A stretch of DNA of 64,000 bases from an uncultured Roseburia sp. (GCA_947174805.1 CAMWKH010000003.1:1-64000), one strand, 5' to 3'; numbered from the stretch's first letter, positions 52,713 through 62,114 are shown. The notes: generated from the letters alone by a model not told the origin. Numbers and translations: made by a program.

Positions 52713-52739
52713 GTTACGGTAAAATATTGGAGGTGATTT

Positions 52740-53249
52740 ATGTTTGAAGTAGGAGAATATATTATTTACGGAAACATTGGGGTATGTAAGGTGCTGGAGG
52801 TTAAGAAGATGGCTCCTCCGGGGACCAAGACGGACAAGCTGTATTATGAACTGGAACCGGCATATGACAAGGGCCGCAGGGTGTACACCCCTGTGAGCAA
52901 TGAAAAGGTACTGATGAGGAAAATAGTTACGGCAAAGGAAGCGGATGAACTGATCGGCAGGGTAAATGAGATTGACACTCTACAGATCAGGGATGAAAAA
53001 CTGCGGGAAGAAAAGTATAAGGAAGCCATGCGTACCTGCAGCTGTGAGGAATGGATTCGCATGATAAAGACATTGTATTTAAGGGGGAAATCCAGACAAG
53101 CGGAGGGGAAGAAGATAACCAGCAGCGATGCCAGGTATCTGCACTTAGCGGAAGAAAATCTCTATGGAGAACTGTCTATTGCTTTGAAAATTCCAAAGGA
53201 AAAAGTGGAAGATTTCATTACCCAGAGAGTGGAAACTCAGGGGGAATAG
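52740..53249 (+). CDS. CarD-family transcriptional regulator
   Basis: 169 residues; RBS TTGGAGGTGATTT. The N-terminal Tudor-like RNA-polymerase-interaction domain is EVGEYIIYGNIGVCKVLEV, with YYELEPAYDKGRRVYTPVSN. The helical C-terminal domain (about 75-165) contains EEWIRMIKTLYLRGKSRQ. CarD proteins bind the RNA polymerase beta subunit and stabilise open promoters. A terminator-like leader hairpin may limit its expression. Confidence 0.92.
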   Translation: MFEVGEYIIYGNIGVCKVLEVKKMAPPGTKTDKLYYELEPAYDKGRRVYTPVSNEKVLMRKIVTAKEADELIGRVNEIDTLQIRDEKLREEKYKEAMRTCSCEEWIRMIKTLYLRGKSRQAEGKKITSSDARYLHLAEENLYGELSIALKIPKEKVEDFITQRVETQGE

Positions 53250-53267
53250 TTATAGTTGTATAGTGAT

Positions 53268-53310
53268 GAAAGAGGATTTCAGACAATGGTCTTTGGGGTC
53301 CTCTTTTCCT
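53268..53310 (+). terminator. carD terminator
   Basis: AAAGAGGA and TCCTCTTTT pair around a 20-base loop and end in a T-rich run. Confidence 0.7.
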
Positions 53311-53387
53311 TTTCCTGTGATGATTGGCCATGTGTCTGCACTTATTTGCATGTGGTGTTACTAGTTGGTGTGTAGAGGAAGCGGGGA

Positions 53388-55211
53388 ATGAACATGGGAT
53401 GTGTGACAAAAAAATGGATGAATAAGAAAAGAATGGCGTATTTCTTCACCGCTGTGCTGATATTTGGTATTGTGATGATTTTGTTTGTGATTGGTGACGA
53501 GGATGATGCTCAGAGCCAGAGCCGGCTGAGGCAGATTCATTTATCCGGTGTGTGTCAGACACGGGAGAATGGGGAGAAGATGCCTTTAAACGAAGGCACG
53601 TTAAAAAAGCTGGGTGCCTGCAGCCAGTTGATTCTCACCGGTCACTTTGACGGGCCGATTTCTGCAAATGAACAGATTTTCATGTATCTAAGAAGGGTGG
53701 ATGTGGAGGTATATCAAAATGATTTTTTAATTTATTCCTACGGAAGGGAAAATCTTACGGTGCCTCTGTTAAAAAGCGGGGGAAATGTGTGGATTGATTT
53801 CTATGCCCAGGGGATTTCACCGGAAGATGAAATTAAAATTGTGTTTCACAATCCCTATCCTGCAAACACAAAACAGATGTATTCCCTGTTTTTGAACCGT
53901 CTGTATGTGGGGGACAAAATGACTCTGTTATTAAGGATGTTAAAAGCCCACAGTTTTTCCACTCCGGCGGCTGTCTTCATATTTCTTATGGGGATGGTTT
54001 TGATTATTGTGGTTACCGCCATGCAGACTATGGGGATGGAGGGGTTAAAATCTCTGCTGCGGTTTGGACTTCTAATGGCAGGGTGCGGTCTTTGGACGTT
54101 AATTGATTTTTGTTATATCTCCCTGATTTCTTCCAACGCTGTGGCCTGGGATATTTTAGAGGCGGTGCTTTATCTTACCATGCCCATTCTGGCCCTCTTG
54201 TATATCCGGGATTATATGGTGACTATGGGGAAATGGGTGGTGGAATTTTTCATATATGGGTTGTTGTTTATTAATATTGCATATTTGATTCTGCAGGCTT
54301 TTGGAATTGTGGACGGAGAACTTATCCAGGAGGGATTTCGGATTATACTTCCCATCATTTTTGTCTTTGCCGCTGCGGCTCTGTTTTATGAACTGCGTTT
54401 GAGCAGGGATAAAATGACGACGGCGGTATTAAGTTCTGCCCTGATTTTTACGCTTTTTGCAGGAATCGGACGTTCCTGGTACGTGTCCACAGGAAATTAC
54501 AGCGTGGATATTTTCAACTTTGGTTTTTTCATTTTTATTTTTATTCAGTATATTGTGGCGCTGGTGCGGACAAAGGCAGCCTACAGGAGAGCCAGGGATG
54601 CAAAACGCATGGAGCGGGAGTTGGCGGAGAATAAGACGGTTATGATGGTGAGCCAGATTCAGCCGCACTTCCTATACAATTCTATCAGTTGTATCAGGGA
54701 ACTGTGTTTAAGCAATCCGGGAAAGGCCTATGACGCCCTGGCTCAGTTTTCCCATTTTTTAAGGGGGAATATGGATTCCTTAAGCAGCAATGCGCCTATA
54801 CCCTTTACCAGGGAATTAAGGCATGTGAAAAATTATCTGGCATTGGAACTGCTTCGTTTTGAGGAACTGCTGCAGGTGGAGTATCAGTTGGAGATTACGG
54901 AATTTTATATACCAGCTTTGACACTGCAGCCCATTGTGGAAAATGCGGTGCGCTACGGCATCAGCCGGAAAACAGGAGGCGGGACGGTTTTGATTTCCAC
55001 CAGAGAGGAGAAGGAGCAGGTTGTGATTACCATTTCAGACACAGGGGTGGGATTTGACGTCAAACAGAAGGGAACGGCAGCGGGGAGCCGAAGCCATATC
55101 GGGATATCCAATGTGAGAGAGCGTCTGGCCCGCCAGTGTAACGGCACTATGCATGTGAGCAGTATCCCAGGGGAGGGTACCATAGTTCATATCTATATTC
55201 CAAAAACATAG
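53388..55211 (+). CDS. LytS/YesM-like sensor histidine kinase with seven-helix sensor
   Basis: 607 residues. One N-terminal membrane helix, an extracytoplasmic beta domain (about 40-175), seven membrane helices (about 185-390, 7TMR-DISM-like), then a kinase. The phospho-acceptor H427 lies in SQIQPHFLYNS, the N box is PIVENAVRYG and the G box DTGVGFD. The start ATG has only a GGGG upstream; another ATG lies 6 bp further. The response regulator is two genes downstream with folT between, so the three may be one unit. Confidence 0.88.
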   Translation: MNMGCVTKKWMNKKRMAYFFTAVLIFGIVMILFVIGDEDDAQSQSRLRQIHLSGVCQTRENGEKMPLNEGTLKKLGACSQLILTGHFDGPISANEQIFMYLRRVDVEVYQNDFLIYSYGRENLTVPLLKSGGNVWIDFYAQGISPEDEIKIVFHNPYPANTKQMYSLFLNRLYVGDKMTLLLRMLKAHSFSTPAAVFIFLMGMVLIIVVTAMQTMGMEGLKSLLRFGLLMAGCGLWTLIDFCYISLISSNAVAWDILEAVLYLTMPILALLYIRDYMVTMGKWVVEFFIYGLLFINIAYLILQAFGIVDGELIQEGFRIILPIIFVFAAAALFYELRLSRDKMTTAVLSSALIFTLFAGIGRSWYVSTGNYSVDIFNFGFFIFIFIQYIVALVRTKAAYRRARDAKRMERELAENKTVMMVSQIQPHFLYNSISCIRELCLSNPGKAYDALAQFSHFLRGNMDSLSSNAPIPFTRELRHVKNYLALELLRFEELLQVEYQLEITEFYIPALTLQPIVENAVRYGISRKTGGGTVLISTREEKEQVVITISDTGVGFDVKQKGTAAGSRSHIGISNVRERLARQCNGTMHVSSIPGEGTIVHIYIPKT

Positions 55212-55275
55212 GGTTGTAGCGGGGGGAATAGTGTGGTAGAATGAGAAAGCATTTTGGAAGAAAGGAGGAGAGGCT

Positions 55276-55788
55276 ATGTATACGAAAGTAAATGCGCGGT
55301 GTGTTTCCATGATCGGGGTACTGGTGGCATTGGAGATTATACTGTCCCGGTTCACAATTCACACCTGGAATCTGAAAATCGGATTCAGTTTTGTGCCCGT
55401 GGTTGTGGCTGCTATCTTTTATGGTCCGGTTGCAGCAGGCTTGGTGGGGGCAATCGGAGATGTGTTAAGTGCGGTGTTGTTTCCCGTGGGGGCATTTTTC
55501 CCCGGTTTTACATTTTCGGCATTTCTCACAGGGGCTGTATTTGGTATTCTGTTAAAAAAGAAGCAGAATCTTCCAAATATTCTGCTGGCAGTTGCCATTG
55601 TCCAGTTGTGCATCAGCCAGGGGATGAACACGTTCTTTATTTCCATTCTCTATGGAAGCCCGTTTTGGGCATTGTTTGCCACAAGAATGTATCAGACCCT
55701 TGTGATGAGCGTAACCCAGGTGTTAAGTATTGTGCTGATTAGTAAGAAACTTGTTCCTGTGCTGCGGAAATATGAAGACATAAGATAA
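55276..55788 (+). CDS. folT: ECF transporter S component, folate type
   Basis: 170 residues, about six membrane helices; RBS AAGGAGGAGAGGCT. FTIHTWNLKIGFSFVPVVVAA, GAIGDVLSAVLFPVGAFFPGFTFSAF and the conserved C-terminal LSIVLISKKLVPVL follow the folate-type S component family. It binds vitamin and needs the shared EcfAA'T energy module, which is not in the window. It lies between kinase and response regulator genes, an unusual place. Confidence 0.88.
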   Translation: MYTKVNARCVSMIGVLVALEIILSRFTIHTWNLKIGFSFVPVVVAAIFYGPVAAGLVGAIGDVLSAVLFPVGAFFPGFTFSAFLTGAVFGILLKKKQNLPNILLAVAIVQLCISQGMNTFFISILYGSPFWALFATRMYQTLVMSVTQVLSIVLISKKLVPVLRKYEDIR

Positions 55789-55812
55789 GGGTTTTCTTAA
55801 GGGGAGTAAAAT

Positions 55813-56640
55813 ATGCATTTGATAGCTGTAGATGATGAGAGACCTGTATTGCAGGAATTGATACGAATTCTGGAAGAATTATTTCCTGAGGATTTTGTTC
55901 ACGGGTTTACCGGTCAGGTGGAGGCCTTAAATTTTGCCGGGGAACTGGTGAGGAAAAAAGAAGTGATAGAGTATGCATTTTTTGACATAATGATGCATGG
56001 AATGTCAGGGTTAGAACTTGCAAAAGAGTTTAAGACATTAAGCCCTGCCACAAAGATTTTGTTTGTGACAGGATATGACAATTATGCCTTGGAGGCATTC
56101 AGGCTTCATGCCAGAGGATATATTTTAAAGCCGGTGACAAAGGAATTAGTGGAGGAGGAACTGCATAATATAGAAGGGGATTTTAAAGGAGAGCCGGAAA
56201 GTAGAGAAAATAAGGGGATACGGGTACAGACTTTCGGCAATTTTGACGTGTTTGCAGGGGGAAAGCCGGTATATTTTTCCAGAAGCAAAGCAAAGGAGCT
56301 CTTTGCGTTTCTCATCGACAGAAAAGGCTCTGGGGTGAATTCAGCGGAGATCAGCGCTGCACTGTGGGAGGATAAGGCCTACGACAGAAATCTGAGAAAT
56401 CAGACCCAGACAGTGATTTCCCAGATGATCCGAAATCTGAAAGACGCAGGGATTGATCACTGCGTGGTTCGGAAGTGGAATTATCTGGCCGTGGACACTG
56501 CTTGTTTTAACTGTGATTATTACAATTTTCTGGCGGGAGACCTTATGGCCATCAATTCTTATACGGGAGAGTATATGTCAAACTACAGTTGGGCAGAATT
56601 TACAGTAGCATATCTGGATGAAACCCGGTTTCGGGAATAG
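55813..56640 (+). CDS. Response regulator with SARP-like winged-helix output
   Basis: 275 residues. Receiver domain (1-120): acidic pair D7-D8, phospho-acceptor D58 in FFDIMMHGMSG, T86 region FVTGYDN and K106 in YILKPV. The output domain (about 130-230) reads VQTFGNFDVFAGGKPVYFSRSKAKELFAFL, like OmpR/SARP winged helices, and is followed by a short bacterial-transcriptional-activation-like tail. Very probably the partner of the LytS-like kinase upstream. Targets unknown. Confidence 0.88.
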   Translation: MHLIAVDDERPVLQELIRILEELFPEDFVHGFTGQVEALNFAGELVRKKEVIEYAFFDIMMHGMSGLELAKEFKTLSPATKILFVTGYDNYALEAFRLHARGYILKPVTKELVEEELHNIEGDFKGEPESRENKGIRVQTFGNFDVFAGGKPVYFSRSKAKELFAFLIDRKGSGVNSAEISAALWEDKAYDRNLRNQTQTVISQMIRNLKDAGIDHCVVRKWNYLAVDTACFNCDYYNFLAGDLMAINSYTGEYMSNYSWAEFTVAYLDETRFRE

Positions 56641-56654
56641 GACAAGGGATAAGG

Positions 56655-56687
56655 GATTTTAAGCTTAAGCTTAAAATCTCTTTTTTT
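56655..56687 (+). terminator. Terminator after the response regulator gene
   Basis: A 24-bp perfect palindrome (GATTTTAAGCTT and its complement) can fold into a 9-bp stem with a 6-base loop, and is followed by T-rich sequence (TCTTTTTTT). Confidence 0.8.
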
Positions 56688-56703
56688 CAGAATGGAGGGC
56701 GTA

Positions 56704-57519
56704 ATGGCGGAATTGTTAAAAGCATTGTTTTTTGGAATTGTGGAAGGTATTACGGAATGGCTTCCCATCAGCAGCACCGGACATTTGATTCTGCTGAATG
56801 AATTTGTGACAATGGATGTGTCTCAGGAGTTTTTCAGCATGTTTGAAGTGGTAATCCAGTTTGGTGCCATTTTAGCGGTGGTGATGCTGTACTTTAAGGA
56901 CATATATCCCTTTTCCAAAGGAGAACCTTATTTTATCAAAAAAGATATTTTTCTCATGTGGCTAAAAATCGCTTTTGCCTGCGTTCCGGCGGTGATTTTA
57001 GAGCTTTTGTTCGGGGATGTGGTGGAGGAGATGTTTTACAATCCCTTTGTGATAGCCCTGGCCCTTATCCTCTTTGGTGCGGCCTTTATCTGGATTGAAA
57101 ACAGAAATAAAAGAAAAGAGCCCCGGGTAAAGGACATCTCGGATATAACTTTTTCTATGGCTTTGGGGATTGGAATGTTTCAGCTGATTGCAGCGGTGTT
57201 TCCGGGAACCAGCCGTTCCGGGGCCACGATTCTTGGGGGAATTCTTTTGGGGATATCCAGGAGTGTGGCGGCGGAATTCACCTTTTTTTTGGCCATCCCG
57301 GTGATGCTTGGGGCAAGCCTGATAAAACTTCTGGAGTTTGGCCTTTCTTTTCAGGGAGGAGAGTTAGGAATTCTCCTTGTGGGAATGTCCTCCGCCTTTT
57401 TTGTGTCAGCCTTTGTGATACGTTTTCTTATGGCCTACATCAAGGGCCATGACTTTAAAGTGTTCGGGTGGTACAGGATTGTGCTGGGAATATTGGTGTT
57501 AATATATTTTGCCTTGTAG
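56704..57519 (+). CDS. uppP: Undecaprenyl-diphosphate phosphatase
   Basis: 271 residues from ATG 56704 (ATGGAGGGCGTA; an ATG at 56692 overlaps the ribosome site). About eight membrane helices. Catalytic motifs are EGITEWLPISSTGHL and PGTSRSGATI. It recycles the lipid carrier for peptidoglycan synthesis and gives mild bacitracin tolerance. Confidence 0.95.
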   Translation: MAELLKALFFGIVEGITEWLPISSTGHLILLNEFVTMDVSQEFFSMFEVVIQFGAILAVVMLYFKDIYPFSKGEPYFIKKDIFLMWLKIAFACVPAVILELLFGDVVEEMFYNPFVIALALILFGAAFIWIENRNKRKEPRVKDISDITFSMALGIGMFQLIAAVFPGTSRSGATILGGILLGISRSVAAEFTFFLAIPVMLGASLIKLLEFGLSFQGGELGILLVGMSSAFFVSAFVIRFLMAYIKGHDFKVFGWYRIVLGILVLIYFAL

Positions 57520-57646
57520 CCGAAAATATAAATATCTGTGGCTTTTGAAAGAAAAGTCGTGTAAAATATAAAAGTAGCGTAACGGACAGGCAGCAGCCAG
57601 GCTTTATCAGGCTGTCATAAGACGGAGGATGAGAGGAACACAAGTT

Positions 57647-59746
57647 ATGAAACCAGCAGTGACAGAAAACAAATACCATTTGATACCATTAGATGAAATC
57701 GGGGGCTACAAGGTTCGTCCGGGCCTCTATGAAATCAACGGCGCAACAGCGATTCCCGGGGGGGTAAATTTTACAATCCATTCCAATCAGGCAACGGCCT
57801 GTGAGCTTTTGCTTTACTATAACCGGGAGACAGAGCCCTATACGATTATCCCTTTTCCGGAAAACTACAGAATCGGCAATGTGTATTCTATGATCGTCTT
57901 CGGGCTTCAGATTGAAGAATTTGAGTATGCTTACCGCCTGGATGGGCCTTACCAGCCGGAAAAGGGAATTATTTTTGACAAAAATAAAGTGCTTTTAGAC
58001 CCCTACGCCAAGGCTGTGACTGGTCAGAGGATGTGGGGAGAGCGGGTGAATGACGAGGAAAACCCCTATCACGCCAGGGTGGTGAAGGATGATTTTGACT
58101 GGGGCAACAGTAAGGAACTTGTGACGCCCATGGAGGATATTATTATCTATGAGCTCCATGTGAGAGGCTTTACCCAGGACAGTTCCTCCGGGGTAAAATA
58201 TAAGGGGACATTTGCAGGTATTTTAGAAAAACTGCCCTACTTAAAGGAGCTTGGGATTACTGCGGTGGAACTTATGCCCATTTTTGAGTTTGACGAACTC
58301 CGGGAGTCCAGGGAATTTGACGGCAGAAAACTCCTAAACTACTGGGGATACAGCACGGTGAGCTTTTTTGCCCCAAATACCAGTTATATCTCCCATCAGG
58401 AGCACAACGATGAGGGAAACGAGTTAAAGCATCTGGTGAAAACCATGAATGACAACGGAATAGAAGTATATCTGGATGTGGTTTTTAACCACACAGCGGA
58501 GGGAAATGAAAACGGACCCTATTTCTCTTTTAAGGGGATTGACAACAACATTTACTATATGCTTACCCCGGAGGGATATTATTTCAATTTCAGCGGCTGC
58601 GGCAACACATTAAACTGTAACCACCCCATTGTGCAGCAGATGATTATGGAGTGTCTCCGCTACTGGGTGATTACTTACCGGGTGGACGGATTCCGGTTCG
58701 ACCTTGCCAGTATTTTGGGGAGAAACGAGGACGGAAGCCCCATGTCAAAACCGCCCCTTTTGCAGTCTCTGGCCTTTGACCCGATTCTTGGGAATGTAAA
58801 GCTTATCGCTGAGGCATGGGATGCAGGGGGATTGTATCAGGTTGGAACCTTCCCCTCCTGGAACCGCTGGGTGGAGTGGAACGGAAAATACAGAGATGAT
58901 ATGAGAAGCTTTTTAAAGGGGGACTGCGGCAAGGCGGAAGCGGCGGTGACACGTATTTTCGGCTCGGGGGATTTATATCAGGAGCGGGTGGGATGCGGTG
59001 CCTCCGTAAACTTTTTAACCTGCCATGACGGGTTTACCCTTCATGATTTATACTCTTATAATGAAAAGCACAATGAGGCAAACGGCTGGAACAACACGGA
59101 CGGCGCCGATGACAACAGAAGCTGGAACTGCGGCGTGGAGGGGGAGACAGATGACCCGGAAATTAACAGGCTCAGGCTCCGCATGATGAAAAATGCCACG
59201 GCAGTACTTCTCTGCAGCCGGGGGATTCCCATGTTTTTGGCGGGGGATGAGTTTGGCAATACCCAGTTCGGAAACAACAATCCCTATTGCCAGGATAATA
59301 TTATCTCATGGCTGGACTGGAATCTGTTACGAAAAAATAAAGATCTCTTTGATTTTTTTAAATTTATGATTTCCTTCCGGAAAAACCATGACCCAATCCG
59401 TAAAAACACGGCCAGGTGCAGCTACCGTTTTCCGGAGCAGAGCGCCCATGGAGTAGTTCCCTGGGAGCCGGATTTCGGAGGGGAATCCCATTACATCGGT
59501 GTTATGTACGCCGGGCGCACCGAGGGGCGGGACGACTGTATCTATATGGCAATCAACACTTACTGGGAACCCCTTAAAATTACCCTGCCGGAGCTGCCGG
59601 AATATATGAGGTGGTACCGGGTGGTGGACACCTACAGGGAAGAGTTTATCTGCGGCATCGGGGAGCCGGTGGACAGCGTGGAAGTGGAAGTAAAAGAGCG
59701 CACTGTGGCAATTTTTGAGGCAGGGCGGAAGAATATCAGATGGTAA
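57647..59746 (+). CDS. glgX: Glycogen debranching enzyme (GH13, isoamylase/GlgX type)
   Basis: 699 residues from ATG 57647; an ATG at 57629 is too close to the GGAGG. An N-terminal CBM48-like domain (VNFTIHSNQATACELLLY) precedes the GH13 barrel: DVVFNHTAEG, VDGFRFDLASILG (nucleophile Asp), LIAEAWDAGG (acid Glu) and NFLTCHDGFTLHD. It cleaves alpha-1,6 branches. No other glycogen genes are in the window. Confidence 0.92.
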   Translation: MKPAVTENKYHLIPLDEIGGYKVRPGLYEINGATAIPGGVNFTIHSNQATACELLLYYNRETEPYTIIPFPENYRIGNVYSMIVFGLQIEEFEYAYRLDGPYQPEKGIIFDKNKVLLDPYAKAVTGQRMWGERVNDEENPYHARVVKDDFDWGNSKELVTPMEDIIIYELHVRGFTQDSSSGVKYKGTFAGILEKLPYLKELGITAVELMPIFEFDELRESREFDGRKLLNYWGYSTVSFFAPNTSYISHQEHNDEGNELKHLVKTMNDNGIEVYLDVVFNHTAEGNENGPYFSFKGIDNNIYYMLTPEGYYFNFSGCGNTLNCNHPIVQQMIMECLRYWVITYRVDGFRFDLASILGRNEDGSPMSKPPLLQSLAFDPILGNVKLIAEAWDAGGLYQVGTFPSWNRWVEWNGKYRDDMRSFLKGDCGKAEAAVTRIFGSGDLYQERVGCGASVNFLTCHDGFTLHDLYSYNEKHNEANGWNNTDGADDNRSWNCGVEGETDDPEINRLRLRMMKNATAVLLCSRGIPMFLAGDEFGNTQFGNNNPYCQDNIISWLDWNLLRKNKDLFDFFKFMISFRKNHDPIRKNTARCSYRFPEQSAHGVVPWEPDFGGESHYIGVMYAGRTEGRDDCIYMAINTYWEPLKITLPELPEYMRWYRVVDTYREEFICGIGEPVDSVEVEVKERTVAIFEAGRKNIRW

Positions 59747-59752
59747 AATGTT

Positions 59753-60256
59753 ATGTATGATGAATTGACGAAAAAAGATATTGAAAAAATGAAAGAGGAA
59801 ATAGAGTACCGGAAGCTGGTGGTGCGCAAGGAAGCCCTCGAGGCGGTAAAAGAGGCCAGGTCCCACGGGGATTTAAGTGAAAATTTTGAATACCATGCGG
59901 CCAAGAAGGATAAGAACCAAAACGAGAGCAGAATCCGGTACTTAGAGCGGATGATTAAAACAGCAAAAGTGGTTTCCGAGGATTCTAAGGAGGACGAGGT
60001 TGGCCTTAACAATACGGTTGAGGTCTATTTTGAGGAAGATGACTTGACGGAAGAGTTTACCATTGTGACAACCATACGGGGAAATTCCCTGAAAGGGTTA
60101 ATCAGCCGGGAATCTCCCTTAGGCAAGGCAATTTTCGGCCGAAAAGCGGGGGAGAGGGTGGAAGTAACGGTGGATGAGGAGTACAGCTATTTCGTCCAGA
60201 TAAAAAGCATCGGCAAACAGGTGGACGACGACGCCATCAGTATCCGAAAGTTCTAA
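59753..60256 (+). CDS. greA: GreA/GreB-family transcription factor
   Basis: 167 residues starting 7 bp after glgX; the ribosome site is poor (no clear AGGAGG). The N-terminal coiled coil carries the acidic tip GDLSENFEYHAAK, and the C-terminal FKBP-like domain has SPLGKAIFGRKAGERVEV. Gre proteins stimulate RNA cleavage in backtracked RNA polymerase. The tip has Phe where Ala is usual (SENAEYHAA). This may be a second copy alongside a canonical greA elsewhere. Converges on dinB with a 4-bp overlap. Confidence 0.88.
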   Translation: MYDELTKKDIEKMKEEIEYRKLVVRKEALEAVKEARSHGDLSENFEYHAAKKDKNQNESRIRYLERMIKTAKVVSEDSKEDEVGLNNTVEVYFEEDDLTEEFTIVTTIRGNSLKGLISRESPLGKAIFGRKAGERVEVTVDEEYSYFVQIKSIGKQVDDDAISIRKF

Positions 60257-61449
60257 TCTTTGTCCTTTAAAAAGCAGGCCCGTTTTACTGCGCCGCTGCC
60301 GTATTTATCCCGGATGGTATCTAAGGCTGAATTTAGCTTGGAGAGACGTTCGTACTGGCCTTGATGAAACAGGTCATACTGGTAAGTCTGGTCAGAGGTG
60401 GCCTTTCCGGTGGAGAGCCCGATTAACCGAATCGGTTCATGTCTCCACATCTGGGTGAAAAGTTCTGCGGCGGTCTGATAGATCTCCTCTGTGATATTTG
60501 TGGGGGAAAACAGGCTTTTCTGGTGGGAATATTTTTCAAATTCACAGGTGACTAATGTGACCCCCACCACACTGATATAAGCTTTGTCCGCCCGGATTCT
60601 GGCGGCTACCGTCTCCGCTAGAGACAGGAGGATCATCTTTGCCATGTCTGGGTCTGTCATATCTGCGGGAAGGGTAGTCTCGCTGCTGTAGCCCTTGTTG
60701 GCAATTTGTCGGCCTGTCACCGATTCCAAATCTCTGCCGTTGGCATAGTTCCAGATGGTTTGGCCCTGTTTGTGAAAGTGGGAGGTGAGGATGACAGGGT
60801 CGCAGGCAGCCAGGTCCCCAATGGTGTGGATTCCTAAAGTGTGAAGTTTTTTTTCTGTGGATTTTCCCACGAAAAACAGTTCTCCCACAGGAAGCGGCCA
60901 CATTTTGGCGGGGATTTCCTCCGGGAATAAGGTGTGGGTCCTATAGGGTTTTTCAAAATCCGAGGCCATTTTTGCCAGGAGCTTGTTGGTGGATACACCG
61001 ATATTCACCGTAAAGCCCAGTTCTCTGTAAATCCTTTCCCGAAGGATGTCCGCATATGCTGTGAGATTCCCATATAGATTTTCTGTTCCTGACATATCGC
61101 AGAAAGCCTCGTCGATGCTGTACTGTTCCACTGTAGGAGCCACTTCCCTGAGCAGGGAGATAAACTCCTCAGAACGTGCGGTGTAGAGTGTATGGTTTGG
61201 GGGAAATACTTTTAACCCGGGACATTTTTCCCTGGCGCGGATTAAAGGTTCCCCTGTTTTTATACCGAACTCTTTGGCGGGGGAGGATTTTGCCAGGACG
61301 ACGCCGTGGCGCATTTTCTCATCTCCGCCGATGACGGCTGGGATGGTGCGGATATCCACATCCGCCATATGTTCTTTTAACAGATACTCGGCACTCCAGG
61401 ATAAAAAGGCGCTGTTCACATCAATGTGATAGATCGTAGAGGAAACCAT
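60253..61449 (-). CDS. dinB: DNA polymerase IV
   Basis: 398 residues, Y-family. Metal residues are in YHIDVNSAFLSW and YSIDEAFCDMSG; INIGVSTNKLLAKMASDFEKP-type thumb sequence and the little finger domain follow. Translesion synthesis. A LexA-box-like element lies 55 bp upstream, consistent with SOS induction with recA. Confidence 0.95.
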   Translation of the reverse strand: MVSSTIYHIDVNSAFLSWSAEYLLKEHMADVDIRTIPAVIGGDEKMRHGVVLAKSSPAKEFGIKTGEPLIRAREKCPGLKVFPPNHTLYTARSEEFISLLREVAPTVEQYSIDEAFCDMSGTENLYGNLTAYADILRERIYRELGFTVNIGVSTNKLLAKMASDFEKPYRTHTLFPEEIPAKMWPLPVGELFFVGKSTEKKLHTLGIHTIGDLAACDPVILTSHFHKQGQTIWNYANGRDLESVTGRQIANKGYSSETTLPADMTDPDMAKMILLSLAETVAARIRADKAYISVVGVTLVTCEFEKYSHQKSLFSPTNITEEIYQTAAELFTQMWRHEPIRLIGLSTGKATSDQTYQYDLFHQGQYERLSKLNSALDTIRDKYGSGAVKRACFLKDKD

Positions 61450-61503
61450 AAGGATACTCCTTTTTTGTATTTGTTACAGTATAGCATATATAGAGAGAAA
61501 AAG

Positions 61504-61517
61504 CAAACATTCGTTCT
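61504..61517 (-). promoter_or_regulatory. LexA-box-like element of dinB
   Basis: On the minus strand AGAAC-GAAT-GTTTG differs from CGAAC-N4-GTTCG at one base in each arm. Position upstream of dinB fits SOS control. Confidence 0.6.
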
Positions 61518-61539
61518 ATTCAAATATTGAGAATAGGAC

Positions 61540-61568
61540 TTGCATATGACATGATTTTGTGATATAGT
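61540..61568 (+). promoter_or_regulatory. rplS promoter
   Basis: TTGCAT (61540-61545), 17 bp and TATAGT (61563-61568). Confidence 0.6.
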
Positions 61569-61653
61569 TTGATAGTTGTGTATAGTATGCGATGGTCCTC
61601 TGTTACTACGCAAAGAGAGTATTAAGAACATCGGACAAATAGGAGGAAACAAA

Positions 61654-62007
61654 ATGAACGCAAGTGAAATTATCAAGAACATTGAAGCAGAGCAGTTAAA
61701 GGCAGAAGTACCGGAGTTTTCCGTAGGGGATACGGTAAAAGTTTACGGTAAAATCAAAGAGGGAAACCGTGAGAGAATTCAGGTTTTTGAGGGCGTTGTG
61801 TTAAAGAAACAGGGCGGAAGCAGCCGTGAGACCTTTACAGTCCGGAAGTTTTCCAACGGCGTAGGCGTTGAGAAGACATGGCCCCTGCACTCTCCGAATG
61901 TGGAGAAAGTAGAGGTTGTCCGTTACGGTAAAGTGAGAAGGGCAAAATTAAATTACTTAAGAGGACGTTCCGGCAAAGCTGCAAAGGTAAAAGAGCTGGT
62001 AAAATAA
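61654..62007 (+). CDS. rplS: 50S ribosomal protein L19
   Basis: 117 residues from ATG 61654 (TAGGAGGAAACAAA). Typical L19 stretches: [39 protein letters not shown] and the basic C-terminus [17 protein letters not shown]. It lies at the subunit interface of the ribosome. Own promoter and strong terminator. Confidence 0.97.
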   Translation: MNASEIIKNIEAEQLKAEVPEFSVGDTVKVYGKIKEGNRERIQVFEGVVLKKQGGSSRETFTVRKFSNGVGVEKTWPLHSPNVEKVEVVRYGKVRRAKLNYLRGRSGKAAKVKELVK

Positions 62008-62012
62008 TCCCG

Positions 62013-62053
62013 AAAAAAACGGTATTCATGGTAGTGTTGAATACCGTTTTTTT
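62013..62053 (+). terminator. rplS terminator
   Basis: AAAAAACGGTATTCA and TGAATACCGTTTTTT form a 15-bp stem with a T-run in its second arm. Confidence 0.92.
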
Positions 62054-62114
62054 CATAACAGCAGACCATGTGCTGCTGTTATAGATTTATGCTATAACAC
62101 AGAATGAGGAAAAT

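Noticed and set aside
55212-55275. THF riboswitch before folT
   Set aside because: The gap is only 64 bp and shows no suitable paired core.
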